DNA of 64,000 nt from Dactylorhiza incarnata (Eukaryota > Streptophyta > Magnoliopsida > Asparagales > Orchidaceae): the NCBI GenBank assembly GCA_033032865.1, contig JAWHQI010000019.1, positions 9,962,001 through 10,026,000 of the forward strand. The letters are read 5' to 3'. Each line of letters opens with the position of its first letter. The stretch's first letter is position 1. Shown here in pieces: positions 10,889 through 22,936 of this stretch. Under the pieces are notes generated by a model. The model made no database searches. It was not told the origin of the DNA and saw only the letters and a list, made by a program, of their open reading frames with translations. A program made the translations under genes and the position numbers.

Positions 10889-11966
10889 TGTTGGGTTTTT
10901 CTAGAACCATACATCAAATGTAGGCGCAGCGGAAATGAAGAGAAACAACCCAAGAGATTCGGATCGACCATGAATATTGAATCAAGAAGTTAATCAAAAT
11001 GCTAGGTATGAAATTACCTTGGCGGGATTGGATCAAATCCAACCTAGATGCTCCACGAGTTGATTCCTGTCGTCGGCTATACGAGTCCTCACGTAGAATA
11101 ATGTCTACGTCTCTACAGTGATCCACACGAGCCAGGAGAAGAACGACTACTCCTTGCGCTTCCACGGATTGCTAGATCCGCTTCAGGAAGAACAACACCG
11201 GCGACAATCGTCGGAGAGGAGGTCGGCGGAGGCGATTCAGACGGCGGAACTCTTCCGTCGGCTAGGGCGAGAGGCGGAACTCTTTCCGTCGGCTCAAGTC
11301 TTCGTTATCTTATGAGAACCCTAAAAGAAGTCCTATTTATACCCAAAGGATAAACAGCTTCTAGAAGAATCGCTATCCGCAGACCACACAGCAGAATAGG
11401 GGCTTCTGTTACAATTCGTTGGGATTCCACGGAACAGCATTCGTCGAGTTTTCACGGGACAATCCGACGAATCCCGACGAATCCGATCAGACGGCAACAC
11501 TTGCCGAGTTAATGCTCTCTGTGATAATTCGTCGAGATTCCACGGAACAATCCGACGAATCCCGACGAATCCGACGAATCATGTCAGACGGCAACATTTA
11601 CCGAGTTAATGAACTCTGTAACAGTTCGTCGAGTTTCCACGGAACGACCCGACGAATTCCGACGAATCCGATCAGACGACAACACTTGCCGAGTTAAGGG
11701 ACTCTGTAATAATTCGTCGAGTTTCCACGGGACAATCCGATGAATTCCGACGAATCCGATGAATTCTATCCGTGTAAACCCGACGAATTCAGACAGCAAC
11801 ATTTGCTGGACTTCCCCCATTCTATATGGTGATTGGTAACCTTTACCAACATAGTCAATCTTCCAACTTCTCCACATGCTCTTATGTGCGACCCTGCAGG
11901 CTCATATCGCATTGGCAGTGACATTACATGTTTGACCACTTCTAGATCACAATGGTAACTCCAACA
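10889..11966 (-). repeat. 5' LTR of the copia element
   Basis: 1078 bp from TGTTGGG to CCAACA, partner of 3694-4771. It carries the TATA box at 11334-11341 and the 90-bp array at about 11414-11795. Confidence 0.95.
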
Positions 11967-11971
11967 TACTT
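11967..11971. repeat. TSD TACTT, right copy
   Basis: Matches 3689-3693 exactly. Confidence 0.95.
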
Positions 11972-13799
11972 TGCACCCTGATAAGTCTTGATGAGCATTG
12001 TGTGTGCAGAGCACCTTGGTAGTTGTACTTTTTTATTGTGCATTAAAGTGTGTGGAAGTAATCTTATTTGTGTTTTATTGTGCTCGTACTTTACATATAT
12101 CTTGTATTTTTGATCAAAACATTTGTTTACAATCCTCAAAAATACACTTATGTGCACATCATTATCCTCCATAACACTTCTTCTCATGAGTATTGGATCC
12201 TAATGTTAATTCTATATTACTTTTTATTTATGAAATGCACTAGATAACCTAGCATGTGTTCTACAATGTTTTGTATGTTTTAGGAATTATGAATTAAAAT
12301 AACAGTGTAGTAATTTCTTTTTCATAAAAATTATTTAATGCTTGATTATTATAAAATTTAAAGATCTAACTGCAAAATGATTTACAAAAACATCATCTTT
12401 TGTGATCTTTAACTCATATTTTTTTATTATCATTACTATTTGATGTTGTTTGTATTGCTATAAGTCTTCCGCATCTTAACCATATTAGTGTTTTACCTTG
12501 CGCTTTCATGCTTATATCAAGTCTAAAATCTCAATTTTTCTAAAAAACAAATGGTAGACTTGCTTGGTGGAATTTTTATTGGTTGTCCCAACACGCATAT
12601 CATTTCTTATGCTAAAAACTCTGATTTATTTCTATGAAAACTTTCATGCTAAGCACTCCTCCAACAAGTAAAATATCGCCCATAAAAACATCCTCTTTTT
12701 AGTGAATTTCAAATCAATATTTTCTTCTCTAATTGCTATAAGGATGTTGTTTCTTTATTCCAAAATGCTTTAACTCTTATCTTTATAAAGTTAGCTTTTT
12801 TTAAAATTCCAAAACATCTTCTTTTTTGAAATCTTATTTAGTATTATGATGTTTTTTTTTGAAATCTTCCACAATACTCAAACTCTGATTCATTCATTTC
12901 AATATAGCTATGTGAGTTTTATTTCAAAACAATTCAAATAAAAATATAAACCCATATGCTATGAAATTTCCCATTAGATTTAAATGCTTAATGTTTCCAA
13001 TAATTGTTATCCTTGACTTCATTTCTCACCATAGCGGGGGCGTAGGGTTGTAGACATTAGATAACCTTATCTCTAGTCATGTCTTGTCCTTAACTGGGGA
13101 GGGTTCCAGTGGGGCCTTGCGAGGCACTGGGGGGAAAGAGTGCTAGGTTAAGTTTTGTCTAGTGTTTGCATATGGGACTAACACCCCAACCTACGGCATG
13201 TTTGCAGCTCCTCATGCCCATCCGTCACTTAGTACGGGGCTAGGGTGTAGACGTATTGTCTGGGTAAATGGGTTACTTGGAAATCACTATTTTTATGCTT
13301 AAAACTCTTATATAAAGGGGAAATCATTACTTTTGCTCAAACTAAAAACTCTGATATATTTATACAAAAATTATTCTAACAAATGGCTCTAAAAACTCCT
13401 TATCATTTCCTTCTCACTCAAAAGCTCGATCATGCTTTATCTTATTATCCAACTTTTCTGTGGTGCATCCCTGCCCACTTTTGCTAATAACAAAGGGGGA
13501 GAACTAACATGATAAAATGCAAAAGGGGAGAACTAACATGAACTAACATGATAAATATAATCCGCTATCAAAATAAAAAAATAATCCGCTATCAAAATAA
13601 AACCCAACATGATTTATTAAGGTGATAACATACATATTAGGGGAGCATTCACATAGGGGGAGCATATATTTAGGGGGAGCAATTCTAAATACTAAAATAA
13701 ATAATTATCATAAGTCATCACTATCGCACACACACAAGTAAGATTTCATCATGCTTATATATTAATGCTCTATTTTATCATTAATGGATTTGTTATTAT
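11972..13799 (+). other. Non-coding 3' region of a SIRE-like element
   Basis: AT-rich sequence without a convincing frame. Towards its right end it holds several purine-rich words (AAAGGGGGAGAACTAACATG near 13491-13543, GGGGGAGCA near 13640-13680) of the kind seen before the 3' LTR of SIRE/Maximus elements. A less AT-rich block at about 13026-13270 (GGGGGCGTAGGGTTGTAGAC...) is not recognised. Confidence 0.45.
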
Positions 13800-13813
13800 C
13801 AAAAGGGGGAGTT
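13800..13813 (+). other. Polypurine tract, SIRE-like
   Basis: AAAAGGGGGAGTT stands directly before the TGTTGGAAC start of the LTR. Confidence 0.8.
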
Positions 13814-13976
13814 TGTTGGAACATGATCTTCCGCATCTCCTAGGTTTGAGAATAACAAATCCTATGTGTATTTGATCTTGTGTGTTCAAGTGTGCAGGTT
13901 AACATAGTCCATATGACTCAAGGAGTACTCATGATGACTGCCCCCAAAATTGAAGCCAGAATTCGAAGAGGCTCAC

Positions 13977-14293
13977 TAGCGCCGGCGGTAGCACCTAGCG
14001 CCGGGCGCTAGCGATGAATAGCGCAATTCCAGGAGCTATTATAGAAGGCGCTAACGCCTGGCGGTAGCGGATAACGTCGGCGGTAGCGATGAACACAGAA
14101 GGAATAAAAGCAAGGTTGTCGCGGATTGAAGATCCTGCCGCGCAAGAAGTTTCTTAATCGGGGATAGCGCCGGCGGTAGCTACTAGCATTGGCGGTAGCA
14201 TGGCGCACAAAAGGCATAGAGCAAAAAGTTTCCGCGGATGGGAGATCCTGCCGCGCAAATTGTTTCCTAATACGGGCTAGCGCCGGCGGTAGC
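13977..14293 (+). repeat. TAGCGCCGGCGGTAGC motif array upstream of TATA
   Basis: Exact TAGCGCCGGCGGTAGC occurs at 13977, 14165 and 14278, with near copies at about 14000-14024, 14047-14066 and 14075-14090. The last two exact copies sit in a 113-bp tandem duplication that also repeats GATCCTGCCGCGCAA. The array ends 8 bp before the TATA box. Confidence 0.85.
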
Positions 14294-14300
14294 GCTTGGG

Positions 14301-14310
14301 CTATAAAAGG
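14301..14310 (+). promoter_or_regulatory. LTR TATA box
   Basis: CTATAAAAGG lies directly downstream of the motif array. Transcription would start near 14330-14340. Confidence 0.75.
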
Positions 14311-14988
14311 ACCCCCTCTCCTATTGTTTTCAAACACACCCATTGCATACACCTCAGAGAGAGTGTACTAGAATTCCAGAGGCTTGTCTTAGCCGAAATT
14401 TGAGGTCCCAGCGAAGCTCAGCCAATTTCCGAAGGAGAATTCCATCACGACGAATCCAGACGAAGTCCGTTTCAACAAACGCTGATTCTACAACGGATCT
14501 TCGTCTCCTACTTCAGAAATTCATCTAAAGGGAGGTTTTGTCATTTTATTTCTCTTTCTTCATTGTAAACGGTAGTGAAATCGCCTCGTGTTGGCGACTA
14601 GGTCTGGGGTAGACTTAGGGCTGAAATTCGCCTCGTGTTGGCGACTAGATCTAGGCTAGTTCTACGGGTGCTCGAGGCCACATCCGGGGAAGGATTGGCT
14701 AGAGCTGCTTGAGGCAGAATCCGGGGTGGATAAGGCTAGGGCCACCGGTTCGTGGGGAAGCGAGTCGGGATAGAAAACAAAAAGAGCCTTTTTATTATTC
14801 GCCTCCGATCTCTAGCGTCATCGAGATCAAGTTTTGTAAAACTTATTTATCATTAATAAAGCTTGTCTCTCTTTTTTTAACTTATTTCATGTCTTTAATC
14901 TTGCAATAATTCAAAGTTTTTAAATATAATCTAAAGTTTTTGAAAACCCTTATTCACCCCCCCTCTAAGAGCGCCGACCGATCCAACA

Positions 14989-15311
14989 AGAGCAAACCAC
15001 TACTTGCCTATATCTCGAACCACCGAAATACGTCCTCTCAAGCCCTCCACGCCAAGGATTGGCTCAAACATGGCCTAAGCACAAAGAATCCACGAAGATT
15101 TGGACAAAAGGACGGTTAGGGCCGCTAACCCTCGCGCCAAAAACCTATGAAATGGACAAAACTTACCACGCACCCGATGAGCACGGTGAGATCTTTCCAA
15201 ATTTATGCTCTGACAAAGATTTCGTGCATCAGAGCTCCGGCGGAGGTGGTCGGAAGCTCCACGGAAACCATGCTCTCTCCCTTTTTCTCTCTCTCGAAGC
15301 TCCTGGCTCGA
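14989..15311. other. Unassigned spacer
   Basis: Short stretch between the SIRE-like LTR and the long solo LTR. It ends with a pyrimidine-rich CTCTCTCCCTTTTTCTCTCTC block. No gene or repeat partner was recognised. Confidence 0.4.
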
Positions 15312-15316
15312 TAAAC
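15312..15316. repeat. TSD TAAAC of the long solo LTR, left copy
   Basis: TAAAC is repeated at 33631-33635, more than 18 kb away, after the matching LTR end. Confidence 0.8.
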
Positions 15317-16329
15317 TATAAGACCCCATTTTTTTTTTCAAACACTGGGTCTTAGGCCCAGAACAGCCGCTTTGCGGTGACACATTCACTCGGGATGGTC
15401 GCCACTACAAAACACCGATCCTGCCGGCCAAATCGATCACAAAGAAAAGTGCATTAAAGAAGACAAGTCCACGGAATCAACATGAAAAATATAAAAATGT
15501 CCACATAATATAACTAAATACAAAGATAACAAGGGTAAAGGGCTCATGCCCTGTACATCATATCCTCACTACAAGATCACTCATGAAAGCTAACTCCTAA
15601 TCACTCACTGATCCTGAATCCTATGCCCCTGTACTGCACTGGCCTGCCTCCGTCTGCATCAGCCTCTGGTGTTGCTGCGTCTCCTCGATCCCCTAAAATG
15701 ATATGGTCCACCGACCGTTAGTCAAAAAGACTAAGCCTTATGTTCCCCACCCCACTCCCAATGGCTCCTAGGCACCGTGCGGGAGGGATGAAGCGGAGGA
15801 CAACAAGGGGTAAAAATATAAGCAGGTGACGGCGGATCTAGTATACAGGAATAACTATAACTACACATGTGTATCTAAACAAATGAAGCAGTAAGTAAAG
15901 CATAGTAAAGAGCATGTAATGAATAGTAAAGCAGTATATATGAAAGCAAGTAAAAGGATATAAAGTAACCATTGATTTATAGGAATGCCCATACAAACCT
16001 ATAGACCAAGGGGTTGTTTAGCAAGTCCTACCGTATAAAAAGTCCCATTCCAATTTATACGATAGGGTTAAGGGTTGAAATGCAATGTTTATGCTGTGAC
16101 ATGCAAGGTATGTTGTTTATGCTATGTTCATACAAGTGCAACTCACACACTTCGACTCTGTGTGCACATACCTTTAGTTCCCCCTTTTTGGAGATAGCTA
16201 GACTCCTAGGAGACTCCCGTAGTGGAAAACGGAAGCGGTGGGTTGGGCCTCGCTCACCTCTAGGTTGGTATTCACACTACCTAACCTAGACCTATCATAT
16301 GCCTCAACGCAAAACCGTGGACCATTTGC

Positions 16330-16334
16330 GTACT
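16330..16334. repeat. TSD GTACT, left copy
   Basis: GTACT precedes TGATGGCGC; the second copy is at 22932-22936. Confidence 0.95.
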
Positions 16335-17391
16335 TGATGGCGCAGATCTTAGCACACCGCTATAGGCGGTAGCTCGACTGCGACACGAAACGACAGTGTA
16401 CCGATCGTTCAAGTAATAAAAAATGGGAATGAATCCCCAAGTATCGATCTCAAAGGAACACAGTAAGGTGGAGTTTATTATCGAGGAAGGACTTGAGATT
16501 GAAGTCCTTTCGAGCGGATGGATGCGGAAATGGGGGATTTGGTTTGTGGAAAATAAATGAAAACAACTTAAACTACTCCTATGCAATGCCGCTATGCAAT
16601 GCTTCTCTTGGCGGGATGGAGACTAGGCAGGCCTTGAGCGCGCTGCGTCGCAAGGGCGGATGGACGAGTAGGCAAACGGAATCGAACTATGCAGGCCTTG
16701 AGCGCGCTGCTTCATTAAGCGGGATGGATTACACGGGCCGCTATGCCACGCTTCGCTAGGCGGATGGAAGAGTAAGCATACGGATGAGGGTCGCAAGCAC
16801 CTCGTCGACAAGCACGCCACTAGCAATTGCTAGTGCGGCACACGAACGTGACGGCGGGATGGAGGATGGAATGGGGCGCACCTTAAGCAACTCAAACAGT
16901 AAAATATTTCACGTAGACATGAAATGTATAGAAATGCAAATAAAGTTAAGTGCTACTTCATCATAATGTTAGCTCTAGCTACATATACATCAATAAGATA
17001 AGAACAAGGCAAGAAATCGACTGAATCTGAAGTCTCGTTGTAGATTCACGGTTGGAATCGCCGGGTTGTCAATCCGCGTCCAAGCTCGGTCCGCAACTAC
17101 GTCCAGGGTAGAGAGAGCTGTCACTACTCTCCAATGAGCCCGTCTTCTTCGTGTCACGATTCGGTGGAGGTTGCAAACTTCCTCTTGCTTGATGGTGATG
17201 GCGACTAAACCTTCCTTGAAGCTCTAGGATGAAGGAGGAGGCCGAGAGGAAGCTCCGACTCAAGAATGGCGTGAAGAACAAGCCCGGAGCACCTCCCGAT
17301 GGTGGGCGGCGATGGAGGGGCGAAATCGGGCGGAACGGCGGAGCTGGGAGAACGAAAGATCGGAGGATCCGACCTAATTCGCGAGCAGGAG

Positions 17392-17402
17392 AATTTATAG
17401 GC
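17392..17402 (-). promoter_or_regulatory. LTR TATA box
   Basis: The minus strand reads CGCCTATAAATTC. The equivalent site in the other LTR is at 22285-22295. Confidence 0.6.
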
Positions 17403-17419
17403 GCTGGAATAAATAGTGT

Positions 17420-17790
17420 GCACGGTCAGTGGCGCACGACCAGTGGTCGTGCGCGCTGGAATCCTGTGATCGTGCGCCTGCCTGGGTGGAGCCTGCAATG
17501 AAAGAAATTTATAAAATACCATGTTCGCACGACCAGTGGCGCACGACCGGTGGTCGTGCGCACTATCGTAGGTGGTCGTGCGCACTGGTCGAAACAGAAC
17601 TCATAAAATTGATGTTAAGTGCGCACGAACAGCGGCGCACAACCGGCGGTCGTGCGCAATATCGTTGGTGGTCGTGCGCACTGTCCGAGACAGAACTCAA
17701 AAAATAGGGTTAAGTACACACGATCAGCGGCGCACGACCAGTGGTCGTGTGTAACAGAAACAGTGATCGTGCGCAGTGTTCCTGTACAGA
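17420..17790 (-). repeat. Array of GCGCACGACC/GGTCGTGCGC palindromes
   Basis: At 17432-17454 an 11-bp arm GCGCACGACCA faces its exact inverse across one base. Variants with a G-rich centre follow near 17537, 17638 and 17728, separated by further single GGTCGTGCGCA words. The blocks holding AGAACTCA.AAAAT..GTTAAGT repeat about every 110 bp. The twin array is at about 22314-22690 with the same perfect palindrome at 22326-22348. Confidence 0.88.
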
Positions 17791-18038
17791 TTTGTACCGG
17801 GAACACCTGCACGACTCTTGTTCCAGCACAACCACGAATCCAGCCACTAATAGTGGCACATAACAAAGCCTGAAAACTACTAAAAAATGAAGAACATGAA
17901 ATAACACCAAAAACGGGCCTAGAGGTGCACTTAGCATGGAGTATCAAATATGAGCAAAAACATGCCTAAAATGTAGTGCATAGACTAGAAAATCGGCCCA
18001 GATGAGTCCATATATGTGTATATAATTGGGACTCATCA

Positions 18039-18051
18039 CACCCCCAGACTT
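18039..18051 (-). other. Polypurine tract
   Basis: The minus strand reads AAGTCTGGGGGTG directly before TGATGAG. The same word, AAGTCTGGGGGTGTG, occurs again inside the element near 18563-18577, and a shorter form (AAGTCTGGGGGA) near 19465. Confidence 0.75.
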
Positions 18052-19775
18052 ACCTGTTTGCGCGTCCCGAGCAAACAAATTCTAAGCGAACAGGGAAAGA
18101 AAAGTAGATAGCTTAAAATTACAATACAGAGTACCATGCGAAGTCGCATGCTCACGTGCATAAGAAAAATAGTAGAGAAGATTTCTGATTATACAAACAG
18201 TTTATATATTTCTAAAAGAGTAAAAGCATATTACAACTACTCAAAATGGTGAACAACGGTGAATCATTTGGTCATGCATACGGAGAAAGTAAACTAAGCG
18301 CTGAGACGAGCATTGCTCAAGATCGGGATGCGGGACAAACTCCACTGAAGTCCATCAGTGTCGGTGACCATAATCTTGCCCGGTCACATTCTCTCCACGA
18401 CAATAGATTGATTCAAGGCGTGAGTAAGTAGGACTTTCAGGTTTTAATTGAGGCTTGGGTTACGGTGAGGTAAACAATGATAAACAAAATGGCTTAAAAC
18501 ACATAACCCAATTGAGCTTTTAAAAGAACTACCCGCGCACCAAAATCGAATGCAAGTGCACCACACCCCCAGACTTGGACTTTTGCAACATAGTTGTGTG
18601 CACCGCCTACTCCCATTACATAATTTTTCTAGACGATATTAAATAAAACTCATTTTTTTTTCTTCTCTTTTTTTTCTCATTTTTCTTTCTATCTTTCTTT
18701 TTCTTGTCTTTTTTTTTCTTTCAGCAAAATTTTCAAATGAGCATATCCACAGATTCACATAATAAACACCACAATCAACACCCCCCAAAATGTAAAAAAA
18801 AACTACAACTAAAGCTCAGATTTGGGTGTGCGACTAGGTTAGGCTTTTAGGCTTTGGTGAGATAAATGTGGAGCTGAATCAAGAAAAGGGTAGGAACAAA
18901 GGGGCTAGCAAGGGTAGACGATAGGCATGAAATAAAAAGTTCAACCGGGCCAAAATAATGGCCTACGTCATTCTCACGCACTAGAACTATCATATGCCAA
19001 TGCTTCAAGAATCGCTTGGGGCAAGTTCTAGCCACCGAGAAAGATTCTCCTTTCTCCTGACTCAAGCAATACGAATCTAGCGATCGTTTACACACATCCC
19101 TATGCTACCGTTTGATTCCACCGGATTCACCATTTGAGTAGAGTAAACAACATTTACACTAATAGAAAAAATATAGAACCATAAGTATAAAGAGAAGTCT
19201 AATCTACACAAATTTCTATGCAACCGAGCACTCGACTAGGAGCACTACTAGAGTCAACATTTTACTCTGCTACATAGTCCTAAGCCATCACCTAGACTTT
19301 CCCAAATAAGCAGAAGAATTAAATTCACAACAGAGCAAGCAAACAGATGAGTACGAGCTCAAGTGGGTGCTGTGGTGTGCAATGAAAATAAACAAAACAT
19401 TTTAAATGAAATCTTCTAGTATGCAGTGCAATAGTGCACGTGAGCGGGTAAACAAAACTAATCTCCCCCAGACTTAAACTAAACAATCCGCATAATATAT
19501 GACATGAAAATCAGCATAGGCTAGGGAAAGAGAGTACCCAATGCTCAGAAATGAGCACACCAGAAGATTGGCGTGTAAGCTAAAATGAGCCGCAGCATCC
19601 GCCATCCAGAAAAGATACTTGCAGGGGTCAGCTCCGCAAAAACAAAAGAAGAAGATAAACTAAAATAAACTACAGCTAACTAAGTAGGATTGAATAAAAA
19701 TGAAATGCATGAGAAAGTGAGATAACTACTGGGGTTATTGTCATCCCAGCACGACTTATTCAAAAACTAAAGGTT
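18052..19775 (-). other. Non-coding internal region
   Basis: About 1.7 kb without a convincing frame. It holds a T/C-rich tract at 18640-18725 and two extra copies of the purine tract word. No RT, integrase or gag motif is seen in any frame. Confidence 0.6.
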
Positions 19776-21014
19776 CTAGCTAATGGGCGTATGGAAGGAG
19801 AAGTGGATAGGTAACTGACCTAATATCCGTGTCGGTAGCGGGTACCGATACGGAGAAAGAACAGTCACACCTCTACCCGAATATAAATACCTGCTCTTCA
19901 CAGGTAGAGGGAAAAGAAAGTAAGAAGAGGAGGAGGCTTGGTCCTCACTCATCTCACCAAAAACATCCTTGCCTAGCAAGGTGTCATCAACAGGGAGGTG
20001 GCGGGAGGAAAAGGCAATGAGTGGAGCTTCCTCTACGGAGGGGGAATCAACCTCCTCACATAAGAGGATGCTCTCATCATTGACTTGGGCAATATGCACC
20101 AAATCCTCCTGGGGTACCTGTGAAGACTCAACCTGCACAGGCTCGAATGAAGAGGGGGGATCGAGAAATAAACAAGACGAAGAACATAAATAATCAAAAA
20201 TCGGGAGAGTGGTCCCGGTCTCACTCCCATCGGGTTGGGGAAGTAAACTAATGTTTGCATTGTCATCAATGCTACAAGATTCGGCGGGATCAACAGTGGC
20301 CAAGCTAGAGATTTGGACTTCCTCCACCGGTGCTGAGGAAAACTCCTCTTCACCTGGAAGGTTGTCCTCCTCCATAGGAACAGGCATGACACTAAAGTCA
20401 CCAGCCTCCTCTTGCGACACATCATCAACAATGTCGTCAGAGACGAGTGTAGTATGCACAACAGGGAGAGGAATAGTGCTCGGATAAAAGTCGAGCACCT
20501 ATTCCTCACAAAGAATCGAATCCACTAGGGGTGGTGGATGCACTAGGAGAATAGGCTCAGCAATGTCGGTGCCCAGATCAGCCACACATCTGGTGACTGT
20601 GTCAACGCCATACCCTTCAAGATGTGAAGGTGGCAAAGACACAAAACCGGATGTTGAAGGTGTGCCGCCAGAGTTAGGATTCGGGACGATCCGGATATCC
20701 GGCTCGTCATCCTCATCCAATTGGCGACGAAAAGCAGTACAATCCTTCAGGGCATGATATGTGCTCCGACAAAACTGGCACTGCCTAGCGGGCTTCTTTG
20801 GCACAGCGGGTACTGAAGCCGAAAAGAAGTAAGACGGTAAAGGCTCAGCAGAGTAGCCATAAGACTTACGCACACCATATGGAGTATCAGACGAAGTCGA
20901 TGCTCTATATGCTGGGCGAGAAGAATTATGCCCACCATTCTCCGTAGGGCATTCATCACTAGAGTGGGAGGTAGCTCCACACCAACGGCAACAGATATTA
21001 AGATGTGCCCACAT
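19776..21014 (-). pseudogene. Double CCHC zinc-knuckle protein with acidic tail (one stop)
   Basis: The frame starts at an ATG (21014), 190 bp inside the primer site, and runs 413 codons with a single TAG at 20499-20501. Two CCHC knuckles are visible: CRWCGATSHSSDEC (about residue 9) and CQFCRSTYHALKDC (about residue 78), both with C-x2-C-x4-H-x4-C spacing as in gag nucleocapsid. The remainder is acidic and Ser/Pro-rich (runs such as EEDNLPGEEEFSSAPVEE) with no fold I recognise. It is the only coding region of the element. A nucleocapsid-like RNA-binding role is inferred. The stop fits a C-to-T change in a Gln codon, but this is not proven. Confidence 0.7.
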
Positions 21015-21204
21015 AGTGCGAAGATAAAACGATTCAAATAGAAAAACACTATTGTGCGAAATACCACACCTAACAAAAATTACTAAAGCAACCTAATTAA
21101 AACAGAAAAATGGAATAAAAAGAAATAAAACAAAGAAATGCAATTACAAATGGAAGGGCTTCTCTCTTAGGTTTTCCCTCTCCAGAAAACTCACACGAGT
21201 GTGT

Positions 21205-21222
21205 TCCCCGGCAACGGCGCCA
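21205..21222 (-). other. Primer binding site, tRNA-Asp
   Basis: The plus strand reads TCCCCGGCAACGGCGCCA, the 3' end of plant tRNA-Asp(GTC) including CCA. It lies six bases (AAAACT) inside the LTR. Confidence 0.95.
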
Positions 21223-21228
21223 AAAACT

Positions 21229-22931
21229 TGATGGCGCAGATCTTAGCACACCGCTATAGGCGGTAGCTCGACTGCGACATGAAACGGCAGTGTACCGATC
21301 GTTCAAGTAATAAAAAATGGGAATGAATCCCCAAGTATCGATCTCAAAGGAACACAGTAAGGTGGAGTTTATTATCGAGGAAGGACTTGAGATTGAAGTC
21401 CTTTCGAGCGGATGGATGCGGAAATGGGGGATTTGGTTTGTGAAAAATAAATGAAAACAACTTAAACTACTCCTATGCAATGCCGCTATGCATTGCTTCG
21501 CTTGGCGGGATGGAGACTAGGCAGGCCTTGAGCGCGCTGCGTCGCAAGGGCGGATGGACGAGTAGGCAAATGGAATCAAACTATGCAGGCCTTGAGCGCG
21601 TTGCTTCGTTAAGCGGGATGGATTACACGGGCCGCTATGCCACGCTTTGCTAGGCGGATGGAAGAGTAGGCATACAGATGAGGGTCGCAAGCACCTCGTC
21701 GACAAGCACGCCACTAGCAATTGCTAGTGCGGCACACGAACGTGACAGCGGGATGGAGGATGGAATGGGGCGCACCTTAAGCAACTCAAACAGTAAAATA
21801 TTTCACATAGACATGAAATGTATAGAAATGCAAATAAAGTTAAGTGCTACTTCATCATAATGTTAGCTCTAGCTACATATACATAAATAAGAAAAGAACA
21901 AGGCAAGAAATCGACTGAATTCGAAGTCTCATTGTAGATTCACGGTTGGAATCGCCGGGTTGTCAATCCGCGTCCAAGCTCGGTCCGCAACTACGTCCGG
22001 GGTAGAGAGAGCTGTCACTACTCTCCAATGAGCCCGTCTTCTTCGTGTCACAATTCGGTGTAGGTTGCAAACTTCCTCTTGCTTGATGGCGATGGCGGCT
22101 AAACCTTCCTTGAAGCTCTAGGATGAAGGAGGAGGCCGAGAGGAAGCTCCGGCTCAAGAATGGCTTGAAGAACAAGCCCGGAGCACCTCCCGATGGTGGG
22201 CGGCGATGGAGGGGCGAAATCGGGCAGAACGGCGGAGCTGGGAGAATGAAAGATCGGAGGATCCGACCTAATTCGCGAGCAGGAGAATTTATAGGCCCTG
22301 GAATAAACAGTGCGCACGGTCAGTGGCGCACGACCAGTGGTCGTGCGCGCTGGAATCCTGTGATCATGCGCCTGCCTGGGTGGAGCCTGCAATGTAAGAA
22401 ATTTATAAAATACCATGTTCGCATGACCAGTGGCGCACGACCGGTGATCGTGCGCACTATCGTAGGTGGTCGTGTGCACTGGTCGAAACAGAACTCATAA
22501 AATTGATGTTAAGTGCGCACGAACAGCGGCGCACGACCGGTGGTCGTGCGCAATATCGTTGGTGGTCGTGCGCACTGTCCGAGACAGAACTCAAAAAATA
22601 GGGTTAAGTGCACACGATCAGCGGCGCACGACCAGTGGTCGTGCGCAATAGAAACAGTGATCATGCGCAGTGTTCCTGTACAGATTTGTACCGGGAACAC
22701 CTACACGACTCCTGTTCTAGCACAACCACGAATCCAGCCACTGAAAGTGGCACTTAACAAAGCATGAAAACTACTAAAAATGAAGAACATGAAATAACAC
22801 CAAAAACGGGCCTAGAGGTGCACTTAGCATGGAGTATCAAATATGAGCGAAAACATGCCTAAAATGTAGTGCATAGACTAGAAAATCGGCCCAGATGAGT
22901 CCATATATGTGTATAAAATTGGGACTCATCA
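21229..22931 (-). repeat. 5' LTR of the non-autonomous element
   Basis: 1703 bp, partner of 16335-18038, with TATA at 22285-22295 and the palindrome array at 22314-22690. Confidence 0.95.
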
Positions 22932-22936
22932 GTACT
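22932..22936. repeat. TSD GTACT, right copy
   Basis: Matches 16330-16334. Confidence 0.95.

Larger units (their letters stand above)
3694..11966 (-). mobile_element. Complete Ty1/copia element, 8.27 kb, TSD TACTT
   Basis: Two LTRs of identical length (1078 bp) begin TGTTGG and end CCAACA. The TSD is TACTT. A minus-strand primer site matches the 3' end of tRNA-iMet, a purine tract lies at the other LTR, and one uninterrupted polyprotein lies between them. By eye about 20 mismatches separate the LTRs (near 2%), mostly transitions, so the insertion is fairly young. Of all elements in the window this is the one that could still be active, or was until recently. Lineage within copia (Tork/TAR/Angela-like?) is not settled. 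Confidence 0.97.
13814..14988 (+). repeat. 3' LTR of a SIRE-like copia element
   Basis: 1175 bp from TGTTGGAACATG to GATCCAACA. The start after a purine tract and the C-rich TTCACCCCCCCTCT near the end are typical of SIRE/Maximus LTRs. No partner LTR lies in the window, so the rest of this element is lost or lies to the left. Confidence 0.75.
16335..18038 (-). repeat. 3' LTR of the non-autonomous element
   Basis: Starts TGATGGCGCAGATC and ends GGGACTCATCA. The minus-strand TATA is at 17392-17402 and the palindrome array is upstream of it at about 17420-17790. Confidence 0.95.
16335..22931 (-). mobile_element. Non-autonomous LTR element, 6.6 kb, Athila-like primer site
   Basis: Two LTRs (1704 and 1703 bp, TGATGGCGC...GACTCATCA) are flanked by GTACT. 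The tRNA-Asp primer site at 21205-21222 and the purine tract at 18039-18051 show minus orientation. The internal region (3.2 kb) encodes only a zinc-knuckle protein; no protease, RT, RNase H or integrase frame is present on either strand. It must use enzymes of another element. The matching primer site and LTR ends point to Athila-type elements such as the one at 35040-41268. Confidence 0.93.

Noticed and set aside
21205..21222. tRNA-Asp gene fragment
   Set aside because: Only the 18-nt acceptor-end complement is present, at the exact primer position next to an LTR; no tRNA body is there. The same applies at 40680 and 44240.
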